From contig JAZQKV010000125.1 in assembly GCA_045542335.1 (NCBI GenBank), forward strand, positions 1 to 55,890: DNA of 55,890 bases, given 5' to 3'. Shown here in pieces: positions 6,015-15,041 of this stretch. Numbering within the stretch: position 1 is the stretch's first letter; every line of letters begins with the position of its first letter. The notes below the pieces were generated by a model. It was not told the origin of the DNA. It saw only the letters and a program-made list of their open reading frames with translations, and did no database searches. Made by a program: the position numbers and the translations under genes. The stretch is from CAKSUT01 sp045542335. Lineage in GTDB: Bacteria > Bacillota > Clostridia > Oscillospirales > CAG-382.

Positions 6015-8312
6015 TTAATCTCCCATAAGCATCTGTGCAAGTCCCGAATATTTCGATGACTTTTTATCCGTCTTTACCATAAGCTCAACCTTGCCCATTC
6101 TTCCAACGATTATGACAAGCTTTTTTGCCCTTGTCACAGCGGTGTAGAGCATATTCCGTGTAAGAAGCGTTGGTGGAGCATCAAACACAGGGATAATTAC
6201 CGCCGGGTATTCGCTTCCCTGACTCTTGTGAACTGTCACCGCATAGGCGTGTTCAATTTCGTCAATCTGCGAAAAGTCATATTTTGCAACCTTGTCCTCA
6301 TAGCGTACACGAAAAACTTCCTCTATTGGATCAATTGATTCAAGTATACCAATGTCGCCGTTGTAAACGCCGCTTCCGCTTATGCCGTTGTCGCAGATCC
6401 ACTCGACCATATAATTATTGCGTATCTGCATCACCTTGTCACATTCCCTGTAAACCGTGTCCATGTATTCAATCTCTTTCTTTGACACCATGGCAGGATT
6501 GAGTTTTTCGCCGAGAACTCTGTTAAGATTTGTGACACCTGCAATTCCGATTCGTGAAGGAGTTATAACCTGAATATCATGAAGCGGATTGAAGCCATAA
6601 GCATCGGGCAAACGTTTTGTAACAAGATCGCCGATAAGCTCGCACACCGCCGCACCGTTGTCACGGGGCATAAAGAAAAAGTCTTTGTTCTTATTGTCAA
6701 GTGCCGGCATCTTCCCCCGATTTATGGCGTGCGCATTGACAACAATTTTGCTGTCGCCCGATTGACGGAAAATCTCGTTCAGACGAACTGTGTGAATTTT
6801 ACCCGAAGCTATCATATCCGCAAGAGTGTCACCTGCGCCAACCGGAGGCAGCTGATCGCTGTCACCAATGAAAATCAACTTTGTTCCCGGTTCAATTGCC
6901 CGAAGAAGCGACGACAAAAGCAAAATATCAGTCATTGAAACTTCGTCGATTATAAGCGCACCACAATCAAGTGGGTTATCCTCATCTCGTCCGAATTTTG
7001 AGCCTGCTTCTCCCTCTCCGCTGTACTCTGTTTCAAGAAGGCGGTGAATAGTCCTTGCTTCTCTGCCCGTTGATTCGGTCATGTGTTTTGCGGCTCTTCC
7101 TGTGGGGGCGGCAAGGAGCGTTTCGAGTCCAAGGCTGTCAAACAATTTTATAATTGCTCTTATAACCGTTGTTTTTCCCGTTCCGGGTCCGCCCGTCACA
7201 ATCATCAGTCCCTTTGTGACAGCGTTCATTATCGCTTCTCGCTGAAGCGGCGCAAATGTAATTCCAAGCTCTGCTTCAACGTCGTTGATTTTTTGTTCAG
7301 CCTTTGCAACCGGCAGATTAACCGCTGAGTTGGAAAGCAGCATAAGCTTTTCTGCGCAATATTTTTCCGCACGGTACACCCAACTCAAATAAACCATATT
7401 GCGTCTGCCATCCTCGTCCTGCAGAACCATATTGCCAACGCCCGGCAAAGCTTCCTGAATTGCATCAGTTCTCATTCTTACGCACACAAGCTCGCCAACA
7501 GAGAACAATCTCTTCAAAGCCGTTTTAACTCCGTCAACGCTCACGCCCAATAGCTTTGCCGCACCGCTTATCAACTCTTCTTCGGGCAAACAACAATCTC
7601 CGTTTTGGTTGACACGCTTGTTCATGTAATACTTAACACCCGATTCAATGCGGAAAACCGACTCCTTTTCAATGCCGAGAGTCTGCGCAATGGCATCAGC
7701 TCTTTCAAAACCGATACCTCTGACCTTGTCGCACAAAATATAGGGATTGTTGCGTATTATATCCGTTGCCGCATCTCCGAAAACCTCATGAATCTTGACT
7801 GCCGATGCCGTTCCTATGGCATTTCCAAACATCAGCATAATATCCCGTATCCCTCTTTGCGAGTTGAAGCTCTCGCCGATTGCACGGGCTTTTTTTGGCG
7901 TGATGCCCCTTATATCTGCAAGCCATTCCGGGTGATTCTCAAGCACATCAAATGTGTCTGCGCCATATTTGTCAACAATTCTCTTTGCCGAAACAGGCCC
8001 TATTCCCTTTACAGCTCCGCTTGCAAGATACTCTATAATTGCCTCATCTGTCGTGGGAAGCTCCTTGGAATAAGAATCCACAGAAAACTGTCTTCCAAAA
8101 GATGCATGATGAGTCCATCTGCCATAAGCCTTGAGCTTTTCTCCGCAGGCAAGAAGCGGCATTGTTCCAACAAGGGTAAATTCCTCTCCGTGCTCATCCT
8201 CAATCATACACACAGCATAACCGTTGTCCTTATTCTCAAAAAGTATCTCTTTCACCGTTCCCACAAGCTTCTCCTTGCCGGCACGGTTGTCGTTGTCATT
8301 CACTATACCCAC
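6015..8312 (-). CDS. recD2: ATP-dependent DNA helicase RecD2 (YrrC-like)
   Basis: RecD2 is a 5'-3' superfamily-1B helicase acting in repair and fork maintenance outside RecBCD. The 765-residue protein has the RecD2 plan: an N-terminal OB-like region, tandem helix-hairpin-helix segments (for example SGAVKGIGPVSAKRI near residues 98-112), then the motor. Walker A GGPGTGKT is at about residues 374-381, Walker B is ALIIDEVSM, motif III is FIGDSDQLPPVGAG, and the C-terminal motif is VHKSQGSEYPAVIIP followed by AVTRAKKLV. The start is GTG (8310-8312) with GGAGGTGAT about 6 nt upstream. Length fits RecD2. It is monocistronic here. Confidence 0.93.
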   Translation of the reverse strand: MGIVNDNDNRAGKEKLVGTVKEILFENKDNGYAVCMIEDEHGEEFTLVGTMPLLACGEKLKAYGRWTHHASFGRQFSVDSYSKELPTTDEAIIEYLASGAVKGIGPVSAKRIVDKYGADTFDVLENHPEWLADIRGITPKKARAIGESFNSQRGIRDIMLMFGNAIGTASAVKIHEVFGDAATDIIRNNPYILCDKVRGIGFERADAIAQTLGIEKESVFRIESGVKYYMNKRVNQNGDCCLPEEELISGAAKLLGVSVDGVKTALKRLFSVGELVCVRMRTDAIQEALPGVGNMVLQDEDGRRNMVYLSWVYRAEKYCAEKLMLLSNSAVNLPVAKAEQKINDVEAELGITFAPLQREAIMNAVTKGLMIVTGGPGTGKTTVIRAIIKLFDSLGLETLLAAPTGRAAKHMTESTGREARTIHRLLETEYSGEGEAGSKFGRDEDNPLDCGALIIDEVSMTDILLLSSLLRAIEPGTKLIFIGDSDQLPPVGAGDTLADMIASGKIHTVRLNEIFRQSGDSKIVVNAHAINRGKMPALDNKNKDFFFMPRDNGAAVCELIGDLVTKRLPDAYGFNPLHDIQVITPSRIGIAGVTNLNRVLGEKLNPAMVSKKEIEYMDTVYRECDKVMQIRNNYMVEWICDNGISGSGVYNGDIGILESIDPIEEVFRVRYEDKVAKYDFSQIDEIEHAYAVTVHKSQGSEYPAVIIPVFDAPPTLLTRNMLYTAVTRAKKLVIIVGRMGKVELMVKTDKKSSKYSGLAQMLMGD

Positions 8313-8495
8313 AGACTCATCACCTCCTTTAAAATATACTCATTCTCATGTATTCAATATAAATGATGCGCTTTAGCAAAAACCTCTTTTTGCATCTGTC
8401 GCATTTCCCTGACTTTTCCACCACAAAAGCCATGACACCACCGGAAGCTTTTGTCATATAATGTAATATACCGTCAACAACACGGAGTGACAATC

Positions 8496-8831
8496 TTGCA
8501 CACCACAATACAAATATTACTTTGTCTTTTTGCCGTTATCGGCGCACTTTTCTGCATCAGATGTTTTTCGGACTATATATGGACGCAAAAGCTGATAACC
8601 TTTTTTGGCTCAGATTCTGCATTTCAGGATTCCGACGAAGAAACCTCACCGAAAATCTTAAACACAAGTCTCACTGTAAAACTAAGTCCCGGTGCAATAT
8701 CCTCACACAATTCCGATTCTTTTTCTGATGATGACATACAATATCTCGCCACCTACTTTGAAGCCATGCTTTCACGCACACCCCTTGGAGACTTTGTTGA
8801 AGAAATTATTTTCACCGATGCCGATAATTAA
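8496..8831 (+). CDS. Hypothetical membrane-anchored protein
   Basis: I do not recognise this gene. The best start is TTG at 8496 with GGAG 8 nt upstream, giving 111 residues; an upstream in-frame TTG at 8451 has no ribosome-binding site. Residues 5-24 (roughly IQILLCLFAVIGALFCIRCF) form one hydrophobic helix, and the rest is acidic and Ser/Asp-rich, ending DFVEEIIFTDADN. It is likely a single-pass protein with a soluble C-terminal part. It is divergent from recD2 and convergent with the zinc-ribbon gene. Confidence 0.5.
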   Translation: MHTTIQILLCLFAVIGALFCIRCFSDYIWTQKLITFFGSDSAFQDSDEETSPKILNTSLTVKLSPGAISSHNSDSFSDDDIQYLATYFEAMLSRTPLGDFVEEIIFTDADN

Positions 8832-8867
8832 AAGTGCCCGGACAAAACTCATTTTTTGGAAAAACCT

Positions 8868-9524
8868 TTATTTCCACATATCAATCATTCCGCTGTCAAT
8901 AAACCTGTCAACATCGTCCGGGTCAGCAATATTCACAGTTTCCGCCGCTCCGCAGATTTTGCACTTGATTTCTATATTCACACCATCAACCGTCATACAA
9001 AGCTCCGATGGTGATGGACGTTTTTCGCAATCGCAAGCATAACGCTTGTCCGCAACAAATGTGTTGACAGCGGCGATGATTTCCTCAAACGCCTCTGTAA
9101 GCCCCCTGCTTTCAAGGCTCTCACCAAGCTTTTCGCCAGAAGCATTTGCGGTTTGCGTTTCCATAATAAGCTTTTTAAGCTCCGCATCGTTTTCCTCAAA
9201 AGCATTGTTCACCTTTTCAATGTCAGTTCCTATCATGCAGGTATCATATCCTGTCAGTGGGCACTGCAAAAGAAACAAATCTTTGCCGAAAAAAGTGGGA
9301 GAGGAAAGGGGATAACGATGCTCGCCCTTGCAGTAAAGACAGGGGACCTTAAGGTTCACTCCTCTTGTCCTTGTAAGCTCTGCGGTAAATTCGCTTTGTC
9401 CGCACACCTCGCATTTAAGAGAAAGGGGATGACCGTTTAAGCCAAAAATGTTGAGTTGATATGAAATAACGCTTCCACATTCGTTGCATCGGCAATACAT
9501 ATAAGTGTTTTTGGAAGTATCCAT
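8868..9524 (-). CDS. Uncharacterised zinc-ribbon protein
   Basis: The 218-residue product starts at ATG 9522-9524 after AAGGAA; an in-frame extension upstream is less likely. It contains several CxxC pairs: CRCNECG (residues 11-17), CEVCG, CLYCKGEH, and near the C-terminus CDCEK and CKICG. This pattern suggests at least two zinc ribbons or knuckles. The central part is a charged helical linker. No catalytic motif is apparent. It lies about 70 nt downstream of an OGG-type glycosylase on the same strand and may be co-transcribed. Function unknown. Confidence 0.6.
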   Translation of the reverse strand: MDTSKNTYMYCRCNECGSVISYQLNIFGLNGHPLSLKCEVCGQSEFTAELTRTRGVNLKVPCLYCKGEHRYPLSSPTFFGKDLFLLQCPLTGYDTCMIGTDIEKVNNAFEENDAELKKLIMETQTANASGEKLGESLESRGLTEAFEEIIAAVNTFVADKRYACDCEKRPSPSELCMTVDGVNIEIKCKICGAAETVNIADPDDVDRFIDSGMIDMWK

Positions 9525-9593
9525 GATTTTTGTTCCTTTCGTAGTCTTCGCGTACCTTTTTACGCTGCGCAAAAAGTCCTTGAAATTTGCTTG

Positions 9594-10505
9594 TTATAAG
9601 GTCACGCCGCTTTTGCATCTTTCATAATAAAACAGATATTGCTGGGCAATTCCTCCGTATTTTCCGAAATATTCTGCGCCAACCTTGCCGTCATAGTATT
9701 TATCAAGTATTCTCTTGACCCACACATCAATCGGAAAAGCATCATATTTTCTGAAAGCAAACAACGCCGTACAAGATGCAACCTTGAGTCCCACACCCTT
9801 AATCTGCATAAGGTATTTAAGTGCATTTTCTGTGTCCATGTCATAAACCGACATCAAATCAATGCTTCCGTCTGCAACCTTTTTTGCGGCATCAAAAACA
9901 TAGCCTGCACGGAAGCCCATGCGAAGTTCTTTCATAGCATCCTCGCCTGCTTCCACAATTGCCTGCGCCGTCGGAAAAGCATGGCGTGTTTCGCCATCGG
10001 GACACTCAATCGGCTCTCCATATGCGGCGCAGAGGTTTCTGATAATGCCCTTGATTCGGGGAATGTTGTTGTTCTGGCTGATAATAAACGAAATAAGCGT
10101 TTCAAATTCATCCTGATGAAGAATCCTTATTCCGCTTCCATAGCTGTAAGCCTCATAAAGAGTTTTGTCAAAAGAAAAAGATTCACCAATTTCGGCATAG
10201 TCAAGGGACATATCGAAATAATCATTCCACATCTCCATGTCCTCTTGTTTTGCTCCGCCAAGAATTATATCCCCGTTTACATTTTCAACCTCTATGTATC
10301 TTCCCTTTGCAACCCCGCAAAAAACAGGGGAAATCATGTCGCAAGCCTCTCCATTTTCGGAAAGAATCTGCTTTCTGTCAAAGCGGAAGCATTGACCGCA
10401 ATTGAAGATAAGCTCAGGGTCGAAATTCTTCGGAGCAGTAAAGCAAGGAGAATTTCCTTTGTAATTTTCAATTTTGAGTGGATTTTTTTGTTGTGTCAAT
10501 GTCAT
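9594..10505 (-). CDS. ogg: 8-oxoguanine DNA glycosylase/AP lyase, OGG1 type
   Basis: This enzyme would excise 8-oxoguanine and nick the abasic site in base-excision repair. The 303-residue protein has the OGG N-terminal domain with FNCGQCFRFDRK, then LISFIISQNNNIPRIKGII, and the helix-hairpin-helix-GPD core. IKGVGLKVASC supplies the catalytic-lysine region, and AFPIDVWVKRIL carries the conserved aspartate. Length matches OGG1-like bacterial proteins. The ribosome-binding site is weak (AGGT). The downstream zinc-ribbon gene may belong to the same transcript. The symbol is by family; the substrate is inferred. Confidence 0.88.
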   Translation of the reverse strand: MTLTQQKNPLKIENYKGNSPCFTAPKNFDPELIFNCGQCFRFDRKQILSENGEACDMISPVFCGVAKGRYIEVENVNGDIILGGAKQEDMEMWNDYFDMSLDYAEIGESFSFDKTLYEAYSYGSGIRILHQDEFETLISFIISQNNNIPRIKGIIRNLCAAYGEPIECPDGETRHAFPTAQAIVEAGEDAMKELRMGFRAGYVFDAAKKVADGSIDLMSVYDMDTENALKYLMQIKGVGLKVASCTALFAFRKYDAFPIDVWVKRILDKYYDGKVGAEYFGKYGGIAQQYLFYYERCKSGVTL

Positions 10506-10519
10506 TTTACTTTTACCTA

Positions 10520-10548
10520 TTGAAATATATTAAAATTTGTGATAAAAT
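10520..10548 (+). promoter_or_regulatory. Promoter of the DUF6062 gene
   Basis: TTGAAA (10520-10525) and TAAAAT (10543-10548) stand 17 nt apart, about 60 nt before the gene start, in the divergent gap to the glycosylase gene. Confidence 0.6.
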
Positions 10549-10608
10549 ACATGGTAACAGCTTTAAAGTAAACACTTTAAGAACTCTGCGGAAAGGACAT
10601 ATATAATA

Positions 10609-11310
10609 ATGGAAGAAAAAATTTATACCATACCCGTCAACGAAGCCTTTGACAAAAAATGCGGTTGCCCATTCTGCGCCCTTTTTTCAAACCTTGAAGA
10701 AACCGAGCTCGATATAATTTTAGGTGCCTCAATGATGGAACCTGACATACGCATAGAAACCAATAAAAAAGGCTTTTGCGGCAGACATTTTGGAAAAATG
10801 TTCACCATGAAAAACCGTCTTGGTCTTGGACTTATGCTTGAAAGTCATCTTGAACATATTGAAAAGAAAGTGTCAGCAAAACCCGCACTTCTCGTAAAAG
10901 ATTCGGGTGCAAAAGCGGCGGCAAATGTCCGGGAAATTCATTCAAGCTGCTATGTCTGCGACAAAATCGAAGAAAAACTCGGAAAAATGACCAAAACCGC
11001 CATCTATCTTTGGGAACATGAAAAGGATTTCCGTGCAAAGCTCCTTGAACAGCCTTATTTCTGCCTGCCGCATTATGAAATGTTTCTCACTGCGGCATCG
11101 GATTTCATGCCACGCAAAATTTATCCGGATTTTCTGAAGGATATAAGCTCAGTTCAAAGCGGTTACCTTGAAAGTCTGCGCGCAGATGTGTCCTGGTTTT
11201 GCAAAAAATTTGACTATCGTTATGACAACGAACCCTGGGGAAATGCCAAGGATGCGGTCAAGCGTTCCATCGACTTTCTTTCCGGTGATGGATATGCCAA
11301 CGAAAAATAA
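10609..11310 (+). CDS. DUF6062 family cysteine-motif protein
   Basis: The 233-residue protein resembles the DUF6062 family of Clostridia, whose function is not established. Visible features are paired cysteines CGCPFC (residues 18-23), then GFCGRHFGKM, CYVCDKIEE near the middle and YFCLPHYEMF. The two CxxC-then-CxxH arrangements look like a duplicated metal-binding unit. There is no signal peptide or membrane segment. AAGGA precedes the ATG by about 13 nt. It ends before a strong terminator, so it is probably monocistronic, although it lies just upstream of spoIIP on the same strand. Confidence 0.7.
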   Translation: MEEKIYTIPVNEAFDKKCGCPFCALFSNLEETELDIILGASMMEPDIRIETNKKGFCGRHFGKMFTMKNRLGLGLMLESHLEHIEKKVSAKPALLVKDSGAKAAANVREIHSSCYVCDKIEEKLGKMTKTAIYLWEHEKDFRAKLLEQPYFCLPHYEMFLTAASDFMPRKIYPDFLKDISSVQSGYLESLRADVSWFCKKFDYRYDNEPWGNAKDAVKRSIDFLSGDGYANEK

Positions 11311-11417
11311 ATTATCGCATGGTTAACCGGGAATTATGGCACAACCGAAAATCTGTTCAAACTAAATTGTATCACAAATTCGGCAAATTGTCAATATACG
11401 AACAGGAAAAAATAATG

Positions 11418-11458
11418 CCTCTGACAAAGCAAATGGCTTGCTTTTGTCAGAGGTTTTT
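11418..11458 (+). terminator. Rho-independent terminator after the DUF6062 gene
   Basis: CCTCTGACAA pairs with TTGTCAGAGG with an inner GCAA/TTGC extension, followed by TTTTTATTT. This is a classic intrinsic terminator about 110 nt after the stop codon. Confidence 0.9.
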
Positions 11459-11553
11459 ATTTGCAATACTGTCCCGAAAACTTTTGGCGTTCTATAACTT
11501 AAAGTCTACGCATATAAATTATTGACAAAACCACGCCGAAAGGAGCAAAAAAC

Positions 11554-12945
11554 TTGACCTACACAAAATTTTCCGTTAACGTAAATTCCCCCAAACCCAA
11601 GGACAAAAGAAAAACTTCGGTGTTCTTTGACATAACGCTTCCCGAAAGCAGTTCAGCAAAACGGCGCAAAAAGCATCGCCACACAGGAAATACCTATGCT
11701 TCAAAACGCCGCTTTACAAGATTTTTGACTGCGATGTTCGGAGCTGCTTTCAGACTTGCGTGTTTTCTCACTTTTTGTGCCGTGCTTTGTACAGCCTTGC
11801 TTTTTGCAACAGGAATTGTAAAAGTAAAAGACGGGACAATATGCTTTGACAAAAACCCCCGGGAAATAAAAGAAGCAATATCATCTGTTTTTAATAACAC
11901 TTCCTTTTTTGGAAACAACCGTGACAACACTGAGGCTCTGCCGTCTTTCAACACGATTTCCTCATATTACATGAAAATGCGTGACACTAATCATAATTCA
12001 GCGGACGTTGATGAAACCGATTCCATTAGTGTCTCAGTTCAAACGGATATTCCTGAAGTTGAAAACAAAAACTCTGTAACGGTGGATAATGCAGAAACTG
12101 CCGTTGAAAATACCATGGTAACAGGTCAGAGTTTTCCACTTTTAAGTCTTGACCTTTCAGGCAATCTGAATAAAGCAGGCAACAACACCTCCGACCATAA
12201 GCTTCCTCTTGTGCGAATTAACAACGAAACCTCTTATTCCGTCAACGTTGAACAATCCCTTGAAAAGGATTTTCCCATTGAACCTCTTGTTCCATTCAAT
12301 GACATGGAAAACCCCAAGGTCCTTATTGTCCACACCCACGGTACAGAAGCTTATACCTCCGTTGACGGTGCATACTATCATAAAAGCGAAGCTTCTCCCC
12401 GAAGCACCGACACCCAAAAGAACGTTGTCGGTCTTGGGAAACAGCTTTCTGATTCTCTCAATGCCTATGGCATCCCAACGCTTCATTGCGATATTATGCA
12501 CGATGAAAAATCATATTTGACCTCATATAAAAGTGCCGCCCAAACAATTGAAAAATATCTTTCCGAATATCCCGACATAAAATACGTCATTGATCTCCAC
12601 CGTGACTCCATCGTGCGAAGTGACAATCAGAAAGTCAAACCCGTCAGCGAAATTTGTGGCGAAAAAACAGCGCAAATAATGTTTGTCGTTGGCACAGACG
12701 GAGGCGGCGCAAAACACGACACCTGGAAAACAAACATTGACACCGCAATTCATCTTCAACAACGCATAGCCTCGGATTATCCCACTCTTGTGCGCCCCAT
12801 AAACTTAAGAAACTCACGTTTTAATCAACAATACACCCCCGGCTCACTCATTCTCGAGGTCGGCTCATGCGGAAACACATATACCGAAGCGCAAAGAGCA
12901 ATAAAACTTTTTGCAGGTTCATTTTTCAGAGCCGTTACACGCTGA
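11554..12945 (+). CDS. spoIIP: Stage II sporulation protein P (peptidoglycan hydrolase)
   Basis: SpoIIP is an amidase/endopeptidase that, with SpoIID and SpoIIM, thins septal peptidoglycan to drive engulfment. The 463-residue protein has a basic cytosolic N-terminus, a membrane helix around residues 60-85, a variable linker, then the catalytic domain: VHTHGTEAY (His at about residues 260 and 262), VIDLHRDS, and SLILEVGSCGNTYTEA with a conserved glutamate. The start is TTG (11554) after AAAGGAG, 7 nt away. A possible sigma-E-like -10 (CATATAAAT, near 11510) lies upstream, with weak support. It leads the cluster continuing with spoIIIAF. Confidence 0.93.
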   Translation: MTYTKFSVNVNSPKPKDKRKTSVFFDITLPESSSAKRRKKHRHTGNTYASKRRFTRFLTAMFGAAFRLACFLTFCAVLCTALLFATGIVKVKDGTICFDKNPREIKEAISSVFNNTSFFGNNRDNTEALPSFNTISSYYMKMRDTNHNSADVDETDSISVSVQTDIPEVENKNSVTVDNAETAVENTMVTGQSFPLLSLDLSGNLNKAGNNTSDHKLPLVRINNETSYSVNVEQSLEKDFPIEPLVPFNDMENPKVLIVHTHGTEAYTSVDGAYYHKSEASPRSTDTQKNVVGLGKQLSDSLNAYGIPTLHCDIMHDEKSYLTSYKSAAQTIEKYLSEYPDIKYVIDLHRDSIVRSDNQKVKPVSEICGEKTAQIMFVVGTDGGGAKHDTWKTNIDTAIHLQQRIASDYPTLVRPINLRNSRFNQQYTPGSLILEVGSCGNTYTEAQRAIKLFAGSFFRAVTR

Positions 12946-12958
12946 TACGTCACTGCAA

Positions 12959-13492
12959 ATGAACATAAAAGAATTTATAATGTCGGTTTTCACAGTTTGC
13001 GCCATGGGAGCGTGCGCTGACACAGTTCTTTGCCTTGCACCAAAGGAAAACAGCGAAACTGTTTTGAAATATGCAAGACTTGTCATAACTCTGTGCGTAA
13101 TTTGCACAATGCTTTCACCCCTTTCAGGTTGTAACAACGAAAACCTTTTATCAGATCAAAGCACCCTTGTCAAATCTTATGAAGGGCATTATTCCCAAAA
13201 TGAAAACTTCCAAACTGAGAAAAATCTTTCAGACATAATAATCGAAAACACCAAAAACGAACTTGAAAAGCAAATTGCTTCACATATTTATTCAGAGTTT
13301 GGAATAAGTGAAGTACAAACACGCATACAATTGAGAGAAGAAATAACAGACGGCAAGAGTTCTCTTTACATAACCGAGGTCAGCATCATATGTGAAAACA
13401 AACTGACCCCCGAAAAAACGCAGCAGATGTCAGAGCTTGTCCGTCGTCTCACAGGTTGTCAAAACATTCATACAACCTCAAACAGAGATTAA
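12959..13492 (+). CDS. spoIIIAF: Stage III sporulation protein AF
   Basis: SpoIIIAF is a mother-cell membrane part of the SpoIIIA-SpoIIQ feeding-tube channel. I start at ATG 12959, giving 177 residues beginning MNIKEFIMSVFTVCAMGA. Two N-terminal membrane helices, separated by a loop around KENSETVLKYARLV and ending at LSPLSG, match the family, followed by a soluble domain with weak similarity to SpoIIIAF. It begins only 13 nt after spoIIP and precedes spoIIIAG, which strongly supports the call. The ribosome-binding site is weak. The upstream partners spoIIIAA-AE are absent from this locus. Confidence 0.82.
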   Translation: MNIKEFIMSVFTVCAMGACADTVLCLAPKENSETVLKYARLVITLCVICTMLSPLSGCNNENLLSDQSTLVKSYEGHYSQNENFQTEKNLSDIIIENTKNELEKQIASHIYSEFGISEVQTRIQLREEITDGKSSLYITEVSIICENKLTPEKTQQMSELVRRLTGCQNIHTTSNRD

Positions 13493-13529
13493 CGAAAAGT
13501 AAAATCTGAAGGAGGGACGCAAAATAGCA

Positions 13530-14210
13530 GTGTTCAAAATTCCGATTACAACAATCCGGGATATTAAAAAACTCATGTCAAAATTAAAGAATATCAACAC
13601 CAAAACCGCCGCCATAATCCTTGCAGCCGCAGGAATGTTTATCATTGCAATTTCATCGTTAATTCCATCGCATGAAAACGAGAGGACAGATTCTGTGTCA
13701 GCCTATGGTGCTTCTTACAGCGAAACTTCCGACATCACTTTTCAAAACAACCCATTGCAAGATAACGAAATTTCCCTTTATGCCCATGAGCTTGAGCAAA
13801 AGCTATCGCAAATTGTTTCTCATATGGCAAACGCCGGAACGAATGTCAAAGTAATGATAACCTTTGACAGCTCCTTTGAAAACGTCTATGCCTATAACGC
13901 CGAGGTTGCAGGTTCGGGGAATGTTTCTGTTGGGAACTTGCCTTTGTCGGGGGACAGGTCATCAGAAAAACAGCTTGTCCTCACAGAAAACGGAAAAGGG
14001 ACGGGAAGTCAGAGCCCCGTACTTATAAAAAAGGTTTATCCAAAAGTAAAAGGAGTTGTCGTTGTGTGTCCGGGCGGTGGAAACAGCAAGGTGAAATGTG
14101 AAATTACTGATGCGGTATCAGCTCTGTTCGGAATTGCAAGCAACAGAGTTGAGGTCTATGAAGCTAACAGCTCCATTCAGGACGAGACCGCTGTTTATGC
14201 TCAACAATAA
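13530..14210 (+). CDS. spoIIIAG: Stage III sporulation protein AG
   Basis: SpoIIIAG forms a large ring in the intermembrane space between mother cell and forespore. The 226-residue product has an N-terminal membrane helix (TAAIILAAAGMFIIAISSL) and a ring-building domain ending with PKVKGVVVVCPGGGNSKVK and the region DAVSALFGIASNRVEV, typical of the family. The start is GTG (13530); AAGGAGGG lies about 13 nt upstream, rather far. It sits between spoIIIAF and spoIIIAH as in other spore formers. Confidence 0.93.
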   Translation: MFKIPITTIRDIKKLMSKLKNINTKTAAIILAAAGMFIIAISSLIPSHENERTDSVSAYGASYSETSDITFQNNPLQDNEISLYAHELEQKLSQIVSHMANAGTNVKVMITFDSSFENVYAYNAEVAGSGNVSVGNLPLSGDRSSEKQLVLTENGKGTGSQSPVLIKKVYPKVKGVVVVCPGGGNSKVKCEITDAVSALFGIASNRVEVYEANSSIQDETAVYAQQ

Positions 14211-14250
14211 TTATAATTCATTTTTCAATGTATGAAAGGAGAACACTTTT

Positions 14251-14901
14251 ATGAAAAGTCAGAAAATAAAAAATATCGCAGGCTTTGCAAAAAAACATAT
14301 GAGAGCCGTTGCCGCCCTTGCATTTGCGGCACTTGTTGTCGCCGCCGTTTACAGCGACCATGTCAGAAACAATGGAGTACAACCGGAAAACAGTTATCTC
14401 TATACATCATCCCTCGACAAAACCGAGATTGACACTCCCGGTACAAATTCCGGTGGAACAAACACAAAAATTCTCGGAGAAGCCGCCCTTGTGGACGGAA
14501 TCTCCCCCGAAGACAGTCCCATTTCAGAGATAACTCTTGAATCCGAGCCACAGGATATTTATTTTGTACAAGCCGCCGCCGACCGTGAGCGCAAGCGTGA
14601 CGATGCCATTGCAACGCTTCAGACCGTTGTTGACAGCTCCGAAACAATGCCCGATGCCAAGGACGTTGCACTTGGTGAAATGATTCGACTTGCCTCCAAT
14701 ATGGAAACCGAAGCAAACATCGAAACCATGGTTAAAGCAAAAGGCTTTGACGATTGCATTGCCGTAATGAGCAATGAAAGCGTAAGTGTCATTGTAAAAA
14801 CGTCAGGACTTCTGACACACGAGGTTGCACAGATTCGAGAAATTGCCATGACCGAAACGGGAATGACCGCCGAAAACATAAAAATCATTGAGAAAAGCTA
14901 A
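14251..14901 (+). CDS. spoIIIAH: Stage III sporulation protein AH
   Basis: SpoIIIAH spans the mother-cell outer forespore membrane and docks with SpoIIQ. The 216-residue protein has an N-terminal helix (AVAALAFAALVVAAVYS), a polar linker, then the family domain: FVQAAADRERKRDDAIATL, MIRLASNMETEANIE and the ring-forming part VSVIVKTSGLLTHEVAQI. AAAGGAG stands about 9 nt before the ATG. It is the last gene of the cluster and is followed by a strong terminator. Confidence 0.94.
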   Translation: MKSQKIKNIAGFAKKHMRAVAALAFAALVVAAVYSDHVRNNGVQPENSYLYTSSLDKTEIDTPGTNSGGTNTKILGEAALVDGISPEDSPISEITLESEPQDIYFVQAAADRERKRDDAIATLQTVVDSSETMPDAKDVALGEMIRLASNMETEANIETMVKAKGFDDCIAVMSNESVSVIVKTSGLLTHEVAQIREIAMTETGMTAENIKIIEKS

Positions 14902-14957
14902 AATCTCCGCCATATCTGCGAACTACAAATATTATGTGCATCATTTTTAACACGAGA

Positions 14958-14990
14958 GGGCAGTTCCCGAAATTCGGTCGGGAACTGCCC
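14958..14990. terminator. Terminator after spoIIIAH
   Basis: A perfect 13-bp stem (GGGCAGTTCCCGA and its complement) with a 7-nt loop is followed by TTACATTTTT. It lies between the convergent spoIIIAH and AEC transporter genes. Confidence 0.85.
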
Positions 14991-15041
14991 TTACATTTTT
15001 ATAATCTTTTTTCTCAAAGTTAAAAAACTTCTTCTTTTCTT

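Noticed and set aside
11319..11525. Short plus-strand frame after the DUF6062 gene
   Set aside because: It runs through a strong terminator and lacks a ribosome-binding site and family features.
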